A DNA stretch of 64,000 nucleotides, taken from positions 2,240,827 to 2,304,826 of the forward strand of contig CAXIPT010000002.1 in the NCBI GenBank assembly GCA_964030475.1, read 5' to 3'. Shown piece by piece: positions 12,087 through 23,469 of this stretch (positions are counted from its first letter, which is position 1; each line of letters begins with the position of its first letter). Source of the stretch: Tethya wilhelma. Taxonomy: Eukaryota; Porifera; Demospongiae; Tethyida; Tethyidae. Under the pieces are notes generated by a model, which did not search any database, was not told where the DNA came from, and saw only the letters and a program-made list of their open reading frames with translations. A program made the translations under genes and the position numbers.

Positions 12087-12698
12087 ACAAGGAGTGTGGC
12101 TCGCTTCGCTTGCCACGCTCCTTGCTTGTGTATAGAATATTCTAATGTTTACTGCTAGGTGCATGATGCCAGCACAGGTATCTACAACTGGGTAGTGAAA
12201 GGTAACCATACAGAGTATGCTGCTACTCTTTGCAATTTGGCCAGCTCAGCAATTTACCTCACAACGTGACGTCACAAACGACCCTTTTCCGACTTCCGCC
12301 ATTTTTGCAATCAGCTGGCAAAGAAACTCGTTATCTGGCTAGCTGTGTTTCGTGTACAGCGACAGAGAAGCAGACTCCTAGTAGTGAGTGTTCTCACCTC
12401 GTTACGCTTCTTTGTAAAAGATTGGCTCCCATATCGCGCTTCTTTGTCGGATACAGATGCCACTGGTAAGCCTTGTCAGCGATCTCAAAAACAGTTAGCT
12501 ATACAGTGTACTTGTATCGCTTGTTGTTTTATCCTAGGCTAGCACTGTATAAGCTGGCTTTCTAGGCACTCTTTTCTTAGCTTGTATTCTCCATGGTCCA
12601 GAGAAAAAGCAGCTTTTAGCTCGAGGTCGCATCACTTCCGGTGACCCTCCGTAACACACGGACACACGGACGGACACACAAAACTTTGCTTATAATAT
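12087..12698 (-). mobile_element. Hairpin-ended dispersed repeat, copy 1
   Basis: On the minus strand it starts near ATTATAAGCAAAGTTTTGTG, has a GTCCGTCCGTGTG stretch, and ends in a near-perfect hairpin (12087-12124, arms ACAAGGAGTG / CGCTCCTTG with a GCTTCGC core). The same structure lies on the plus strand at 59809-60550. Both copies have the shared CTGATTGCAAAAATGGCGG block. No protein is encoded; a non-autonomous element is the simplest reading. Confidence 0.7.
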
Positions 12699-12700
12699 GA

Positions 12701-13061
12701 CAAGTAGTAAAAATTTTATAAAAATGAGAAGTGTAGGAATGGGCAGTGCTGTAAAAAGCAAGGAAACAAGATAAGTCTCTGAATTTCGGCACATGACTAC
12801 TTCATTTTCATGACTGAAGTACTGGTAGTATGTGAAATGTCGGCCATTTGGCTCAATGGACATGAGTTAATGCAAACAATCACTTGACTAATTTGGATGA
12901 AAGGACAAGCATGTAGAATGTAGATACACAGTAACGTTTGAGAGTTGGGCACAAAAAATGAAGTAGTCATGTGCCGAAATTCAGAGACTTATCTTGTTTC
13001 CTTGCTTTTTACAGCACTGCCCATTCCTACACTTCTCATTTTTATAAATTTTTACTACTTG
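12701..13061. repeat. Foldback repeat CAAGTAGTAAAAA, copy 1
   Basis: About 110 bp at each end are reverse complements (starting CAAGTAGTAAAAATTTT, including GTAGGAATGGGCAGTGC and CGGCACATGACTACTTCATT), around a 140 bp unique centre. The second copy is at 63291-63691. No target duplication is obvious. A MITE-like foldback family. Confidence 0.85.
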
Positions 13062-13139
13062 TTTATTCCCTTTTTTAACACCAAGGTGGTCAATTGCATG
13101 GAGACAATCACATAGCAGAGTCTTATCAGTCTCTACAAA

Positions 13140-13352
13140 AGCAGGAGTGTGCAATTGATGCGCATGCGCATTATATATGCATGCAAACCACGTGTCCGTT
13201 GACGACCTTTACCTACATCAAAATGGCTAATAAAAAGTACAGTACTTTATATCAAGAGTTTCAAAGCTGCCTAGATTTTGCTTGCTGCCTTTTCGCCAGC
13301 AAACGAGTTAAAAAGGACGTACTTTGTATAAAATGAAGTCTCACTATCTAGN
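13140..13352 (+). repeat. Dispersed repeat, partial copy
   Basis: Matches 46844-47062 at many positions (GCATGCGCATTATAT, GACGACCTTTACCTA, ATCAAAATGGCTAA, AATGAAGTCTCACTAT) and is cut off at the N at 13352. An inverted relative lies at 62690-63185. No coding function. Confidence 0.6.
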
Positions 13353-13803
13353 ATACTTCCTTGGTCAAAGGAGCATGACCCTTGTTCGTTGCAATATGAA
13401 TTCACTCCACCCACAACAGCTGATGTGAAGTTACTAACAACCATAGCGTCACTGATCTGTGTAAAGAATACACAATCAAATCATCCCTTTGACATCACTG
13501 TTGTGAAACTTGAAAGCTTCAAGCAAATCAATCAACAACAAATATACAATAATAATATTATGGTATCCCTTAAAATTCTCATTGTAGAGAATCGTATATA
13601 CCATGATTGTAGATGTTATTGATTAACATTTAGATTTGTTAGTAAACTTACAAATGCCTCACAGTCTGCCACTGGGCTCAGTACCAACTGAAAGAGTGTT
13701 CTACACATAGCTGTATTAAATCAAAAGAGTTTAGTAGTTGACCGTATATGTGTGACAATATAGTGTTTGATGATTTGCATACCTACACACACGAAACCAT
13801 CAN
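13353..13803. other. Isolated 450 bp contig piece between two Ns
   Basis: Bounded by Ns at 13352 and 13803, so its place and orientation depend on scaffolding. I see no recognisable gene. The N at 13803 falls exactly inside exon E6 of gene A. Confidence 0.5.
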
Positions 13804-13934
13804 TAGTTTGGCTTGAAGAACTTCTCTTTCTACTACACTAAGTCCACTGAGATCAAGATAAGGAAAAGAGTACCTTTGTTTCTGACCTGGCGGACCACTA
13901 CTATCTTCATCATTTTCACCCGGAGATCCAATAG
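13804..13934 (-). pseudogene. Gene A exon E6, 5' fragment
   Basis: Begins after the acceptor TATGTATAG (phase 1) and reads AIGSPGENDEDSSGPPGQ then SVVEREVLQAKL, differing from gene D here by only one residue (Pro for Gln). It ends at the N at 13803, so the rest of E6 and all ankyrin repeats are missing from this copy. A contig break, an inversion or a true truncation could explain this. Confidence 0.8.
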
Positions 13935-16358
13935 CTATACATAAGCAGGGAAAACATAATAGTGTGCCAGTTACCAGCCTGAGGTTACACTGAGTTAACG
14001 AGATCGATATCATTGTTTGTTACAAATTATTTTAAGTCGGGTTATTTATAGTGCACCAGCACTAGCGTCATCCCCAGGCTCCCCTTTGACCTTTCACTCA
14101 CGGAAAGGAGAAGGGGAGCCTGCAGTATCCGAAATCACGTGCATGACGTCAACGGTTGCCAAAGATCAAATATGTGGGCGTAGCAGTTAGATAAATGACG
14201 TCAAACTCTTGGTTCTGTGCATGCACACAGCAATATTCGTGATTGTATGCTGAGCGCTACAAGCAGCTTCAAAACTTACAAAGAAGAGTAGTCGCTAGTA
14301 GTTTATTATCTATTAGTAGTCTACATGCAGTTATAAAACAGGCATAACTTACTGATGCTCTAGACTACTAAAATCAGATGAAAAGACAGGCTAAGCCGCT
14401 CGTACAAATGTTTCAAGTTGCCAGGATGTCAGCAGGGCTAGTTCTGTCCATGCATGCATGCATGCAGTTACTGTTTGGCAAAGTTCACTCTGTAGACGGC
14501 CTAAAATAATACTCTTATACTATCTGCTTATACTGTTTTATCTGACAAAAACACAAAATCTACCGTGCGTTTCATTTCGCCGTACTAGCCTCACGTGGCA
14601 AGAAGCATTATAATGTGGGCAGAGTCATTGACCGCACTACATTATGCCCACGCGCGATTTTCACCGTTCTACCTTGTTCTATCCCCATGTGATACCAGGC
14701 TTCCCTTCTCCTTTCCGTGAGTGAAAGGTCAAAGGGGAGCATGGGGACGAGGCTACACCTGCACATGCAATACAGATCCACTATATAGACAGAAAATAAT
14801 GCATATGGTCTTCTAAATTAATTTTTACTATGGATAAGAGTCCTATAATGTATAAAAAGTTGGAGTCTCTAGCTCTCAAGGCTCTCTGCCCTGTAAAGCA
14901 CTAGTAAACTATTATTGGTGTTAGCACAGTAGAAAGTGGAGGAGCATGCAGGACTACCATTAAATTTACACTACACATAGTGAAGCAGGGGTTTACATAC
15001 TATATACATAATTATACTACGACACATAATGGCTAAAAGTGTAGCCACATACCCGGGCTCTTTCCTTTGACTTTACACTAATATTGAGAAAAGGGAGAGC
15101 CTGCATGGGATCCCATGTCACATACGTGACTCTACAGTATAGAACGCTAGTAGAACACAGTTATAATTGAGTGTGGGCATATCACATCCAGGCAATCAGA
15201 TTGCCCAGGCATTTTCCATTGAAGGTCGCCGTATTTTTGTCAAGTTAAGTTCTTTTCAGAATTTTAGCAATACTGAACTAAAACGCTAAGTTTTTGGACT
15301 AAAAAAGTCACCATTCATAACAACAAGACACATTTTTTGGAGTAAGTTATATAACAAAACGTACTTGCACCTTGGTTTTGCATGACTAGTCATTGAACCA
15401 TATCTCACTCTGAATAGTGCACTATTAGCATGCTGCTAGCTACGAAGCAGCATTTAGATACTAATATAAATAGAAGCTAGCAAGAAAAATTAGACTTCTG
15501 TAGCAGAGCTGCTGAGCACTAACAAATGTACCAGTTCTATTTCTTTGCCCCTAACTCGAGGGAAAAAAATCTAGAGCAGCACATGGATTGTGGTCAATTT
15601 TGCCCATATATACTCATTTATTTGGGGTTCATGAATGTGACGTGAGATTTCAAGCTCTCTCCTTCCTTTCTGTGAGTAAAAGGTCAAAGGAGAGAGCCTG
15701 CATGGGTACTAGGCTAGCTAAAGTATATATTGCTACAAACTTAGTGATGTTTATTTAGAATTGTACCCAGCCCATTCCCTAGCTCTTCTTAGTGTTAAAC
15801 ATGCACTAAAAATGGGGAAGGCCTGGTATATATGTTATCACATGAAGTACATCAGATCGTACTTAAGATCTGACAAACCATGCACTGCATGGGAATCAAA
15901 CAATGAATGTGATCTCGCCCCATGCATTAACGAGAGCCTTTAATTATTATCACTAACGGTTTTTCCTCTATGATACTAAGTATAAAATGTGAGCCATGCC
16001 CAACAGACAGCATGTGATTAGACCCGCCCACTCACTGAGGCCACACTAGTGATTACTAAAACACATATCTACTGTCAATATTTCCATACAACTTATACAG
16101 TCTAGTGAGTAGCAAAAAGTCAAAATTTTGTTCTTTTCATCTGTTACCCTGTACTAAACTAAAGTACCAAAGCTGGTTAGTTAATTAATTTTTATTTTGC
16201 GAGAGATAACTTATATACAATTCATTAACAATTATAAGGGGGGAGGGACCATGGGACATATAATGATTAAAAGAGGGATCTAAATTGGTGCATTCAAATA
16301 GTACCAGCTAGTCCTGTAACAAACATGTACATGCTGCTGCTTAATAATTGATACACAC
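13935..16358. other. Gene A intron 5 with short hairpin repeats
   Basis: Intron between E5 and E6, alignable by eye with gene B intron 5 (33751-36142). It holds four short inverted repeats of one family, at about 14076-14121, 14696-14742, 15054-15112 and 15653-15700. Each pairs a GGCTC-CCTTTGACC-type arm with its complement (for example AGGCTCCCC / GGGGAGCCT) around TTTCACTCACGGAAAG. No coding sequence seen. Confidence 0.65.
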
Positions 16359-16864
16359 CTTGTTTAGCATTTTCCTGGTTAAAATTTTGATCCTCAACAT
16401 TTTCCTTGTTTGTAGGCTCTGCTGAACTATGGAGTAAATATGATCGGGATCTCTTTCTGGAATTTGAACCTACAAAAGAGACATGCAGTTGAGCTAGACC
16501 CTCCTCCTTCGTCACATTGCATACTGAGAGAGAGTGATTATGCACAATCTACATGTGGAACAAGCAATCAACTTACAATCATCATAGCTTGTCAACTTCT
16601 TGTCTTTCTCTATGTTGCTAGCAACTCCTGTCTGTCCAATCTCTCTCAAGGCCTTCACTAAACTCTCCCAAGATGGAGGACCACTTCTTTGGAGAACATC
16701 ATCCTCTGCTCGGAGCCAGGCAGCCACCATGTCAGCGCGTGGGTAGTTCATTTCCTTCAGTTTGATGTAATTCAGTCCTAATGCTCCACCTAACTCCCAC
16801 AGTTGAGCCTTCTCCAGGTCTTTGAGCCAGCGAGACACAGAGTGATGCTTGTTCATATCAAGTT
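16359..16864 (-). CDS. Gene A exons E4 and E5: Death domain and basic linker
   Basis: E4 (16577-16864, 288 bp) encodes a Death domain of about 85 residues. Typical helix positions are visible in HHSVSRWLKDLEKAQLWELG, ALGL--IKLKEM, AAWLRAEDDVLQRSG and SWESLVKALREIGQTGVA. Death domains form homotypic assemblies in apoptosis and innate immune signalling. E5 (16359-16469, 111 bp) encodes a short linker with a basic patch, NSRKRSRSY, that could act in nuclear import. Both exons are flanked by consensus splice sites and are phase 1 at both ends. The sequence matches gene B closely and has no break, unlike E2 of this copy. Confidence 0.85.
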
Positions 16865-16974
16865 CTATAAGGAATGAAATTATCAGTAGTACTTAAAAAC
16901 ATAATTACTTGAGTGCAATTGCAAATACACATTTTATCTCGGCATTCTTGATAATGGTGCATGACAACTTCAAT

Positions 16975-17662
16975 AGTCCTTTTCATTTAAGAGGCCTAAG
17001 AATGCTATTATTCTCAATTGCAATGTTGAGCGCTTCCGGACTGCCAATTTTCTACATTCTTATCACGTGCGCCATAGGTAGCAATACAAAATCGCCAATG
17101 TTTAGACTGCTGTGAAGGCCATGTGCTTACTGTATCTCTAAATAACAGAACCACAAAAGTAAACTTTGAACAAAAAACTTTGTGTTAGCGTTTTTTCCAA
17201 GTCAATAGCGCTTACTAGTGCTGAGATATCCATGCGCTACTAAACAAGGTTTTAAGCAACTAAATGGACCTGAAAAATTCTGTATGGAGCTCTAAAGGTA
17301 AAAATAAATGGTTTAGTATATCTGTAGATGTATATTAGACTTAGTCTTACCTAAAAAGCTTCTTTTCTTGTTGACTTTAGTTGCTTGAAACCTACTTTGT
17401 TAGCACCTGAATATCTCGGCACCAGTAAGTGCTGTGGATTTGGAATAAACGCTAAAAAAAAGAAAATTGTTAAAATTTTACTTTGGAGGTTCTATTATTT
17501 AGAGATACGGTAAGCACGTAGCTTTTACAGCAGTCCAAACATTGAAGATTTTGTATTGCTGCCTATGGCGCATGTGACCAAAGTAGCATTTTTGGCAGTC
17601 CACGCATGACGTCACAGTCATTTTATTGCAATCAAAATACTTTCTACTAAATGAAAAGGACT
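16975..17662. mobile_element. 688 bp long-arm inverted repeat in gene A intron
   Basis: Present in gene A and absent at the same place in gene B (about 36850). The ends are AGTCCTTTTCATTTA and its complement, and the flanks suggest a short AT duplication. The two halves form imperfect inverted arms of about 300 bp, with paired blocks such as GTATCTCTAAATAA / TTATTTAGAGATAC and CGCCATAGGTAGCAATAC / GTATTGCTGCCTATGGCG. No protein is encoded. Confidence 0.8.
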
Positions 17663-18050
17663 ATTTGACAACAGAATGGAAATTACAGCTAACTGACCTT
17701 TAGTGTTTAAAAAAGCACAGTATATTCAGTGTTAGTCACCAGAAAGAGGGAAAGTGGGCTCTCTTTTTATTCACTGGTAGGAATCAGCCATTTGTTAAAA
17801 TAAAGATTAGAAAAAAGATCGAAGCTGTACAAGACTGACCATGTGTATGTCAGTTACTCAACAAACAGCTAGGTAATGTTCAACAGTTTTGAATGCTACA
17901 TGATGTATGTCATAATAACAATTATCTGACACATTACATGCAGTCATGTGACTCAGATGTGAGGCAGTACACTTGACATACGATATCTCATACTAAGGTA
18001 ATTAGCGGCAATGATGCTACCTCCAAAGAGTTAGACGACACTGAGTTATT

Positions 18051-18801
18051 AAGCCTCGGCGCGTGCGTAGCACGTGCAGAGGATTACGGTATATAGTCGT
18101 TTTGTGTGTGTGTGTGTGTGTGCGTCTGTTACTAAATTATCTGAAGAATGGCAGCTCTAGAGACGAAGTAGAAGGTACTTACGCTCATTAATCGAGATTA
18201 TCTTGAAATTTGACGTGTAGAATCTTGCAAAACGCTGTAGTTTCTGAGATCTGAGGCTTTTGTGCTTCTTTGAGCGCTTAGCTTAGAAACCGCACCCATT
18301 AGTCACGCCCCTTACATAGTGTGCGTTATCTAGAAATACAGTGGCTAGGAGTGCTGCATTTGTGCTGGCCCAGTTTTCTTAGCTGGTTAGCCAGGTAAGT
18401 ATTATGTATGATAATACTGCGTTGTTTACTATAACTGAGTGAACTTTAGTATCACTGCATGCCAGACTAACCTATACTATCTCACTCAGTAGCTGATGAG
18501 AGACCAGTCTCTGTACTCAGCAGTGAGCTCAGCCACATATCAGTATGAAACAAGAATCAGCAGTGTAACTGTTTAAGTTTTACCTGCCAAAAAATTTTCA
18601 GTTTAAACTGAGTTCAAGTCCCACCAAAGGGTGGCCCACAACAACATGATCTTTCCTGTACTCAGGCCTAGCTCAGCATGGAATAGACTAGGCTGTGCAC
18701 CTAATCTGCTCACTTGGATCTCAATACTCATGGTCTTCTTTTATACCCAATGTCATGCATGCATATTTAGTTTTGCATTCTACATGAGTGCGCCGAGGCT
18801 T
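18051..18801. mobile_element. Repeat with AAGCCTCGGCG ends in gene A intron
   Basis: Absent from gene B, where GAGTTATT continues directly toward E3. The left end AAGCCTCGGCG is followed by the hairpin CGTGCGTAGCACG, then a (GT)n run at 18103-18121; the right end carries CGCCGAGGCTT. The left 300 bp resemble, inverted, the repeat at 45428-46015. Exact target duplication was not seen, so the right boundary is approximate. Confidence 0.6.
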
Positions 18802-18828
18802 GTGCACCTGTGGTGCTTTCATTCTTAC

Positions 18829-19017
18829 CTGTAACAGGACCAGGATTTCTCTCCACATCTCCAGCTAGGAGGAGGAGCATTGCCACAACTAGAGTGGACA
18901 ACTGGAGGAAGAATTGTGGCAATATCACTCTAAGAAGTACATCTCTGATGTTGAACATGGTCTTCTTTGACTTCATGGTAGCAGCAGTAGGTGTTAAATG
19001 AACATGTTGTAAATCTC
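18829..19017 (-). CDS. Gene A exon E3: hydrophobic leader ending in a 2A motif
   Basis: A 189 bp exon with CTTCTCCAG acceptor and GTAAGA donor, phase 1 at both ends. It contains an in-frame ATG (MKSKKTMFNIRDVL), a hydrophobic stretch (LSTLVVAMLLLLAG), then GDVERNPGP at 18836-18862. DxExNPGP is the canonical 2A motif, at which ribosomes skip the last Gly-Pro bond and release the upstream peptide. The Death-domain exon follows, so skipping would yield a Death protein starting with proline. The ATG in this exon could be a start if E1/E2 are not used. The motif is identical in genes B and C. Confidence 0.85.
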
Positions 19018-20998
19018 CTGGAGAAGGAGACAATGTTGAATGTACACAGATATCAACATATTGCAGATAAACATGAGAACGTACATTACACTGCACAACA
19101 TCTTTTCAACAGATTGACAACCCTCAATCTTTATAATACAACAAAGAATAATTAAGCAATGTACCTCTCACATACATGTATTGTTTCATTTGCTATATAG
19201 GCTCATCAAAACAAGTTCCAGGCAATAATGAGTCACCACATAGAGTTTTTCATCATGCATAAAGGCTTTAACCGATAACCCTTGAAGTACGCACCTGTGC
19301 ATGATGACCTTTAGCGCTATATTATTTACACTGTTAGAAATAAGGTGTAAGTTAACACCTTTTTGGGGTGTCCCGCGTAATGTTTAAGTTTTGCACCCCT
19401 GGAGTGTTATAGAGCACCCCTCAAAATTCACTGGAGTGTTACATAGCACTCTTCTATGTGCTATATAACACTCAAGTGTTGTTATTGAGCACCCAGCTAT
19501 ACAACATTCTGTAGCTACACAGCACCTTTAATGTATCAATTTCATGAACAAAATTCAATTCAAACACAGCATAAATTGTTTCTATGATCTGTCCAGAGTC
19601 TTCTTGACAACTGCATGTCCAGCCGGGAGTTGCTGTATGCTTGTGGCTACCTGTACAGTAATAGATTGAGGACGTTATTGTCTAATTGACATAATTATAG
19701 CTACATAACATGTACATAATAGCTAGCTTTTCCCATCCCTATTTAATTTGTACACTAATAATATTGTACACTAATAATATTTCCACACATACACACTTGT
19801 AATGATGCTTACACTTACCATCAGTCTCTTTAACATAATGAATGAGTGCATTTCAGGCTTTTGTGTATACTCTTCATTTCACCACAACTGCCATCACTGT
19901 TCCTAAGACCAAGTAAGCCTTTCTCTCACAGGATCAGGCTTAGTGCGCTGATCTACAAGGGTTCAAAGTTCACGATTTGTTATCAACCATACAGCTTATA
20001 ACAGTAGGCCTTATCTAGCTGTTCTTACCTCAAATTTTGAGTTTATCTAGGTTGCAGCCATCTGTTTATGCTATCTGGAAGTCATATTTGGGGGTATTGT
20101 AGCTTTTCCAATGACTTATCAACGGCGCTGAAAAAATAAATATCAGCCCAGTTAGTACAGCTCAGTTAGACTGTAAAACATCAACTTTTCTTACCTCAAG
20201 CACTCCAAATTGAATTCTTGACAAGTTTAACTCTCTCCTTTTCAGTTTTTCCTGCCTAGAAGTCATCCTTTCAGGGTTTTGTTGAAGAACTCAGCATCTT
20301 CACACAAGACAAAATTTACAGCTGCTCACTCTAAGTTCAAAATTGCGCTACTGAGCATGCTCAGTAATGATGTCATTATTATTGAATATAAATTAGCCTG
20401 TTTAAAAGTCAGTGATTTGGCACTATTAGATGGTTCTAAGTTGCATATAGCCATTTCTGAGTGTTGTTATGATGCTAAGATGTATTTAATATGAGTATGA
20501 AGTATTATTGTACAAAAGGTTTTGATAAACACCCATGGGTGTTGTTCAACACAGAATAGGTGTTGTACGACACTGGAGTGTTAGGTAACACCCCGAAAAA
20601 TTTTTCGGTCAATAATGGGGTGTTGATGGACACCTTATTTCTAACAGTGTAGACAAAGTGTATAAGCACAGAACTCTGAACTTCCTGTACAAATAGGCAA
20701 AGTACATCGTAGACTACTAAATACAAAGTTTGAGTCGCAAATCTTGAATTTGAAGGTGTGTGCCTGTAGTAGTAACTAAGCAACTTTTCAAAAGACAAGC
20801 TTCAAAGTTACTATACGTAGGTGCAGAGATAATTAGGCTATAGTATATAGGCATATCATCACTATTGTGAGCGTTGCTGCCTAGTAGCTACCAAAAAAGC
20901 CTAAGGCGGTGAAATTTTTTAAGTGCATGTATTCGACAATTAGACCCTCCCATACTTAGGCTTTTTCCCCCTGCTAAAAGCTACACTATAGAGTAGTG
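19018..20998. mobile_element. Gene A intron 2 with 1.3 kb TA-flanked element at 19329-20649
   Basis: The element runs from CACTGTTAGAAATAAGGTGT to its exact reverse complement, flanked by TA (19327-19328 and 20650-20651). Gene B lacks it: there TTGTTTAGACA continues unbroken at about 38150. The interior near both ends consists of irregular words such as GAGTGTTATAGAGCACCC and GGTGTTGTACGACACC. No transposase is visible. The rest of the intron is alignable with gene B. Confidence 0.85.
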
Positions 20999-21209
20999 AG
21001 GCTTGCATCATAGTTAGCATAAAAGTTGTTTAGCTGCATCATAAAAGAACTGAACAGAGTCCAAACTGTCCTTGTAAAAAAATGAATGCGGCAGAGCTGC
21101 TTGAAATTTGAATTTAAATATTCGTGGTATGATGTGATTAACTTCAAAGAAAAAAGCATGTGTAATCGATTATGTATCATGCAAACATGTAAATACATAT
21201 CTATCATAC

Positions 21210-22263
21210 CTTGTGAGTCCATGGATAAGGTAGCATACACAGTACCAGTGTTGGCGTCCACAATGATCTCACAATCTGGTCCAGTGCTCAACCAGAACAA
21301 GTCCAGATGATGGATGTGTTGAGTCAGTTTCCACTGAACCTTGTCTCTCCCTCTGTGCTCTCCAACACCAATCAATATCACCATCATCACCATGGCAACA
21401 TAGAAGATGGCAATCAACAGGAGGAATAGTAGCCACCTCCATCACTGACCAGGAGGGAGGAGTTGCTGACATCAGCAGATAATCCTGGATCCATGGAGTA
21501 TAGACATAACACAATGACTAAGTAATCTTGTTATATGCATTAATTAAACAATAGGATAATTATAGCCTTGATCGTTTCAAGACTCTCCCTTTTGACTTGA
21601 CTCCGACAATAAGAAAAGGAAAGTCTGCGGCATGTGAATATTTTAGGTTTAGACGCAAAGGAAGACATTCATATTATCTTTTGAAGTCTAAACTAATGCT
21701 GCTAGCAGGCTAATTTGAGCTACAGCAAAATCGCAAAAGAGTAACTCTCATGCAAGTCAAGTTGTTCAAGGTTTATCAGATGCTCATCATCAATGAGACA
21801 GAGTTTAAAGCACATGCATGGCTATCTTTGCATCAACTCTGATCATTCAAGGGGTTATGTTTATGCTCTTGTATGTTTATTTTTAATAAAATTTTGTTAG
21901 TTAATGTTGACAGATTATCAAACACAATATTATAGTGATCGCAGATTAGCGGTATTAATAAACAATTAACTTACTACTATTGGTTTGAAAGTGATGACCA
22001 CTGGCTAATCCATGGGCTCCTAGTCTTTGACCACCCAAAAGGTACATTAGAACAGCCATACTTACTGAGTACACCTTGAACAAGACTGGCAGACACAGTA
22101 TTGTCAACAAAGAGTAATACCCCTTCCAATTAGACGGTGGGGTTGAAGGAAGGTCACCAAGGAGACACTCTGAGGCTATGATTCTTGGTTTAGCTCTGAA
22201 CGACCCTCTCCGTCCATTTATAAAGCCTGTGACTGCTCTCCATTGCTCAGCACTGATTGGCAT
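21210..22263 (-). pseudogene. Gene A exons E1 and E2: membrane segments, E2 frameshifted
   Basis: E1 (21975-22263) starts MPISAEQWRAVTGFINGRR and has a membrane-length segment (YYSLLTILCLPVLFKVYSV). An upstream in-frame ATG at 22326 also exists, but gene B does not conserve that frame, so I prefer 22263. E2 (21210-21484, 275 bp) has lost one base near 21434 relative to the 276 bp exon of gene B; after it the frame resumes at LIAIFYVAMVMMVILIGVGE, a second membrane segment, then DLFWLSTGPDCEIIVDANTG. I recognise no family. The lost base breaks the reading from E1 to E3, so a full-length product is not possible as assembled. Confidence 0.7.
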
Positions 22264-22578
22264 CTTGTCCCAGTGATAAGAAATTGCCTTAGTATAGTAC
22301 TTGCCAATTTTTTTTCTTCTAGTCACCCGGCCTCGTTTCGTCTATGGTCTCTGTCTATTACTAGTTTTACTAAGCTTAGTAGCTGCACAGTATAGCCTAT
22401 TCTACTTCAAGAAACAAATTTCAGCATGCGCGAGTCTAAGTTTTCAAAACTTCTTTGCTCCAAATTAAGCTCCTGAGTCTTTTTTCCCGAGACAAACACA
22501 CACACACATACACAAGGAGGTTTGTTTGGCGGATGTATCACACAGGGGGGCGGGGCTCGTTCACGCACGTGATGCTCA

Positions 22579-23078
22579 ACATTAATGCTCCTGGTACTCC
22601 TTCTAACCTCTGGCTCTATACTGTTGGTGATCCGAAACGCACAAAGAAGTCGAACTTTAGATTGAGGCTCCTTCTAGGTTGTGGGGGGCTGGAAGATGAT
22701 TGCTCCAGGTTCAGACACCGTTCATATAATGTAAGACAGGGAGATCCATCCTGCAAGCTCTGCCTAGCGCCCCTCGAGGATGCTCACCACTTTATCAGTT
22801 GCTGTCCAGCATTGGAGTCAAAGCGCCTCGCTCTGCTGGCCGCAGCTCCGCCTTCTGTTACAGCAAGCATTCCTGATTACATCACGTGCTCCGAATCGTT
22901 TACAGAAACCATACTAGGAGTGAACTGGATTGATTGTATAGAAGTACAAAGGTTCTGTATCGACTTCTTGTGTGATCTCAAAGCATATAGGCTAGATCTT
23001 TTCACGGAATTAAATCTTGTGGCCCTATAGTGTGCTGGGCAACTCTCCTTTATTGGAGGCAAAAAAGAAGAAGAAGAA
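22579..23078 (+). mobile_element. 5'-truncated LINE with target-site duplication
   Basis: The insertion encodes the C-terminal end of a non-LTR reverse transcriptase protein, open to the TAG at 23028-23030, with the characteristic late zinc-finger-like pattern CKLCLAPLEDAHHFISCCP (C-x2-C-x8-H). It ends in a GAAGAAGAAGAA tail. GATGCTCA occurs at 22571-22578 and again at 23079-23086, and gene B has a single uninterrupted GATGCTCACCGG at the same place, so this is a real, fairly young insertion that happened after the gene A/B duplication. Confidence 0.9.
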
Positions 23079-23086
23079 GATGCTCA

Positions 23087-23469
23087 CCGGCCTTGATGAC
23101 GACATAACCAGCAACCCGCGCGCCGCGCGCAGACACTCTCTCTTTTCTTAGTCTGAATAATTTATGTAGCATGGCAAGCCAGCATACCTCGCTCTGATAA
23201 AATTTAATTAACTTAAACTCCTAATTATTAAACTTAACAAAAAATTGAGGTTATATTTTTAGGCAGTGGGGGGAGCCAAGTTATCTTTCAGGCTCAGTCA
23301 AGCTGTCAATGTCTGTTGTGTGTATTGAGTTACCACTGAAGTTGAGTTACTTATTACATCATTAATTTTAACGATTGGGATTTCAACTTTAATGGTAAAC
23401 TAAACACTTCTCCTCTTTATGGAGCTGTAGGTGTTACAGTATGATCAGCTATATCAGTTGTAAAATTTT
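23087..23469. other. Upstream flank of gene A, duplicated
   Basis: Matches the flank of gene B at about 40190-40430 (CAGCAACCCGCGC, GACACTCTCTCTTT, TTAATTAACTTAAA, AGGCAGTGGGGG), then diverges. Could hold promoter sequence, but no motif stands out. Confidence 0.45.

Noticed and set aside
18829..19017. 2A motif as part of an inserted virus or retrotransposon
   Set aside because: The motif lies in a short exon with proper splice sites, in frame with the Death exon, and is repeated in three paralogues; no polymerase or reverse transcriptase sequence adjoins it.
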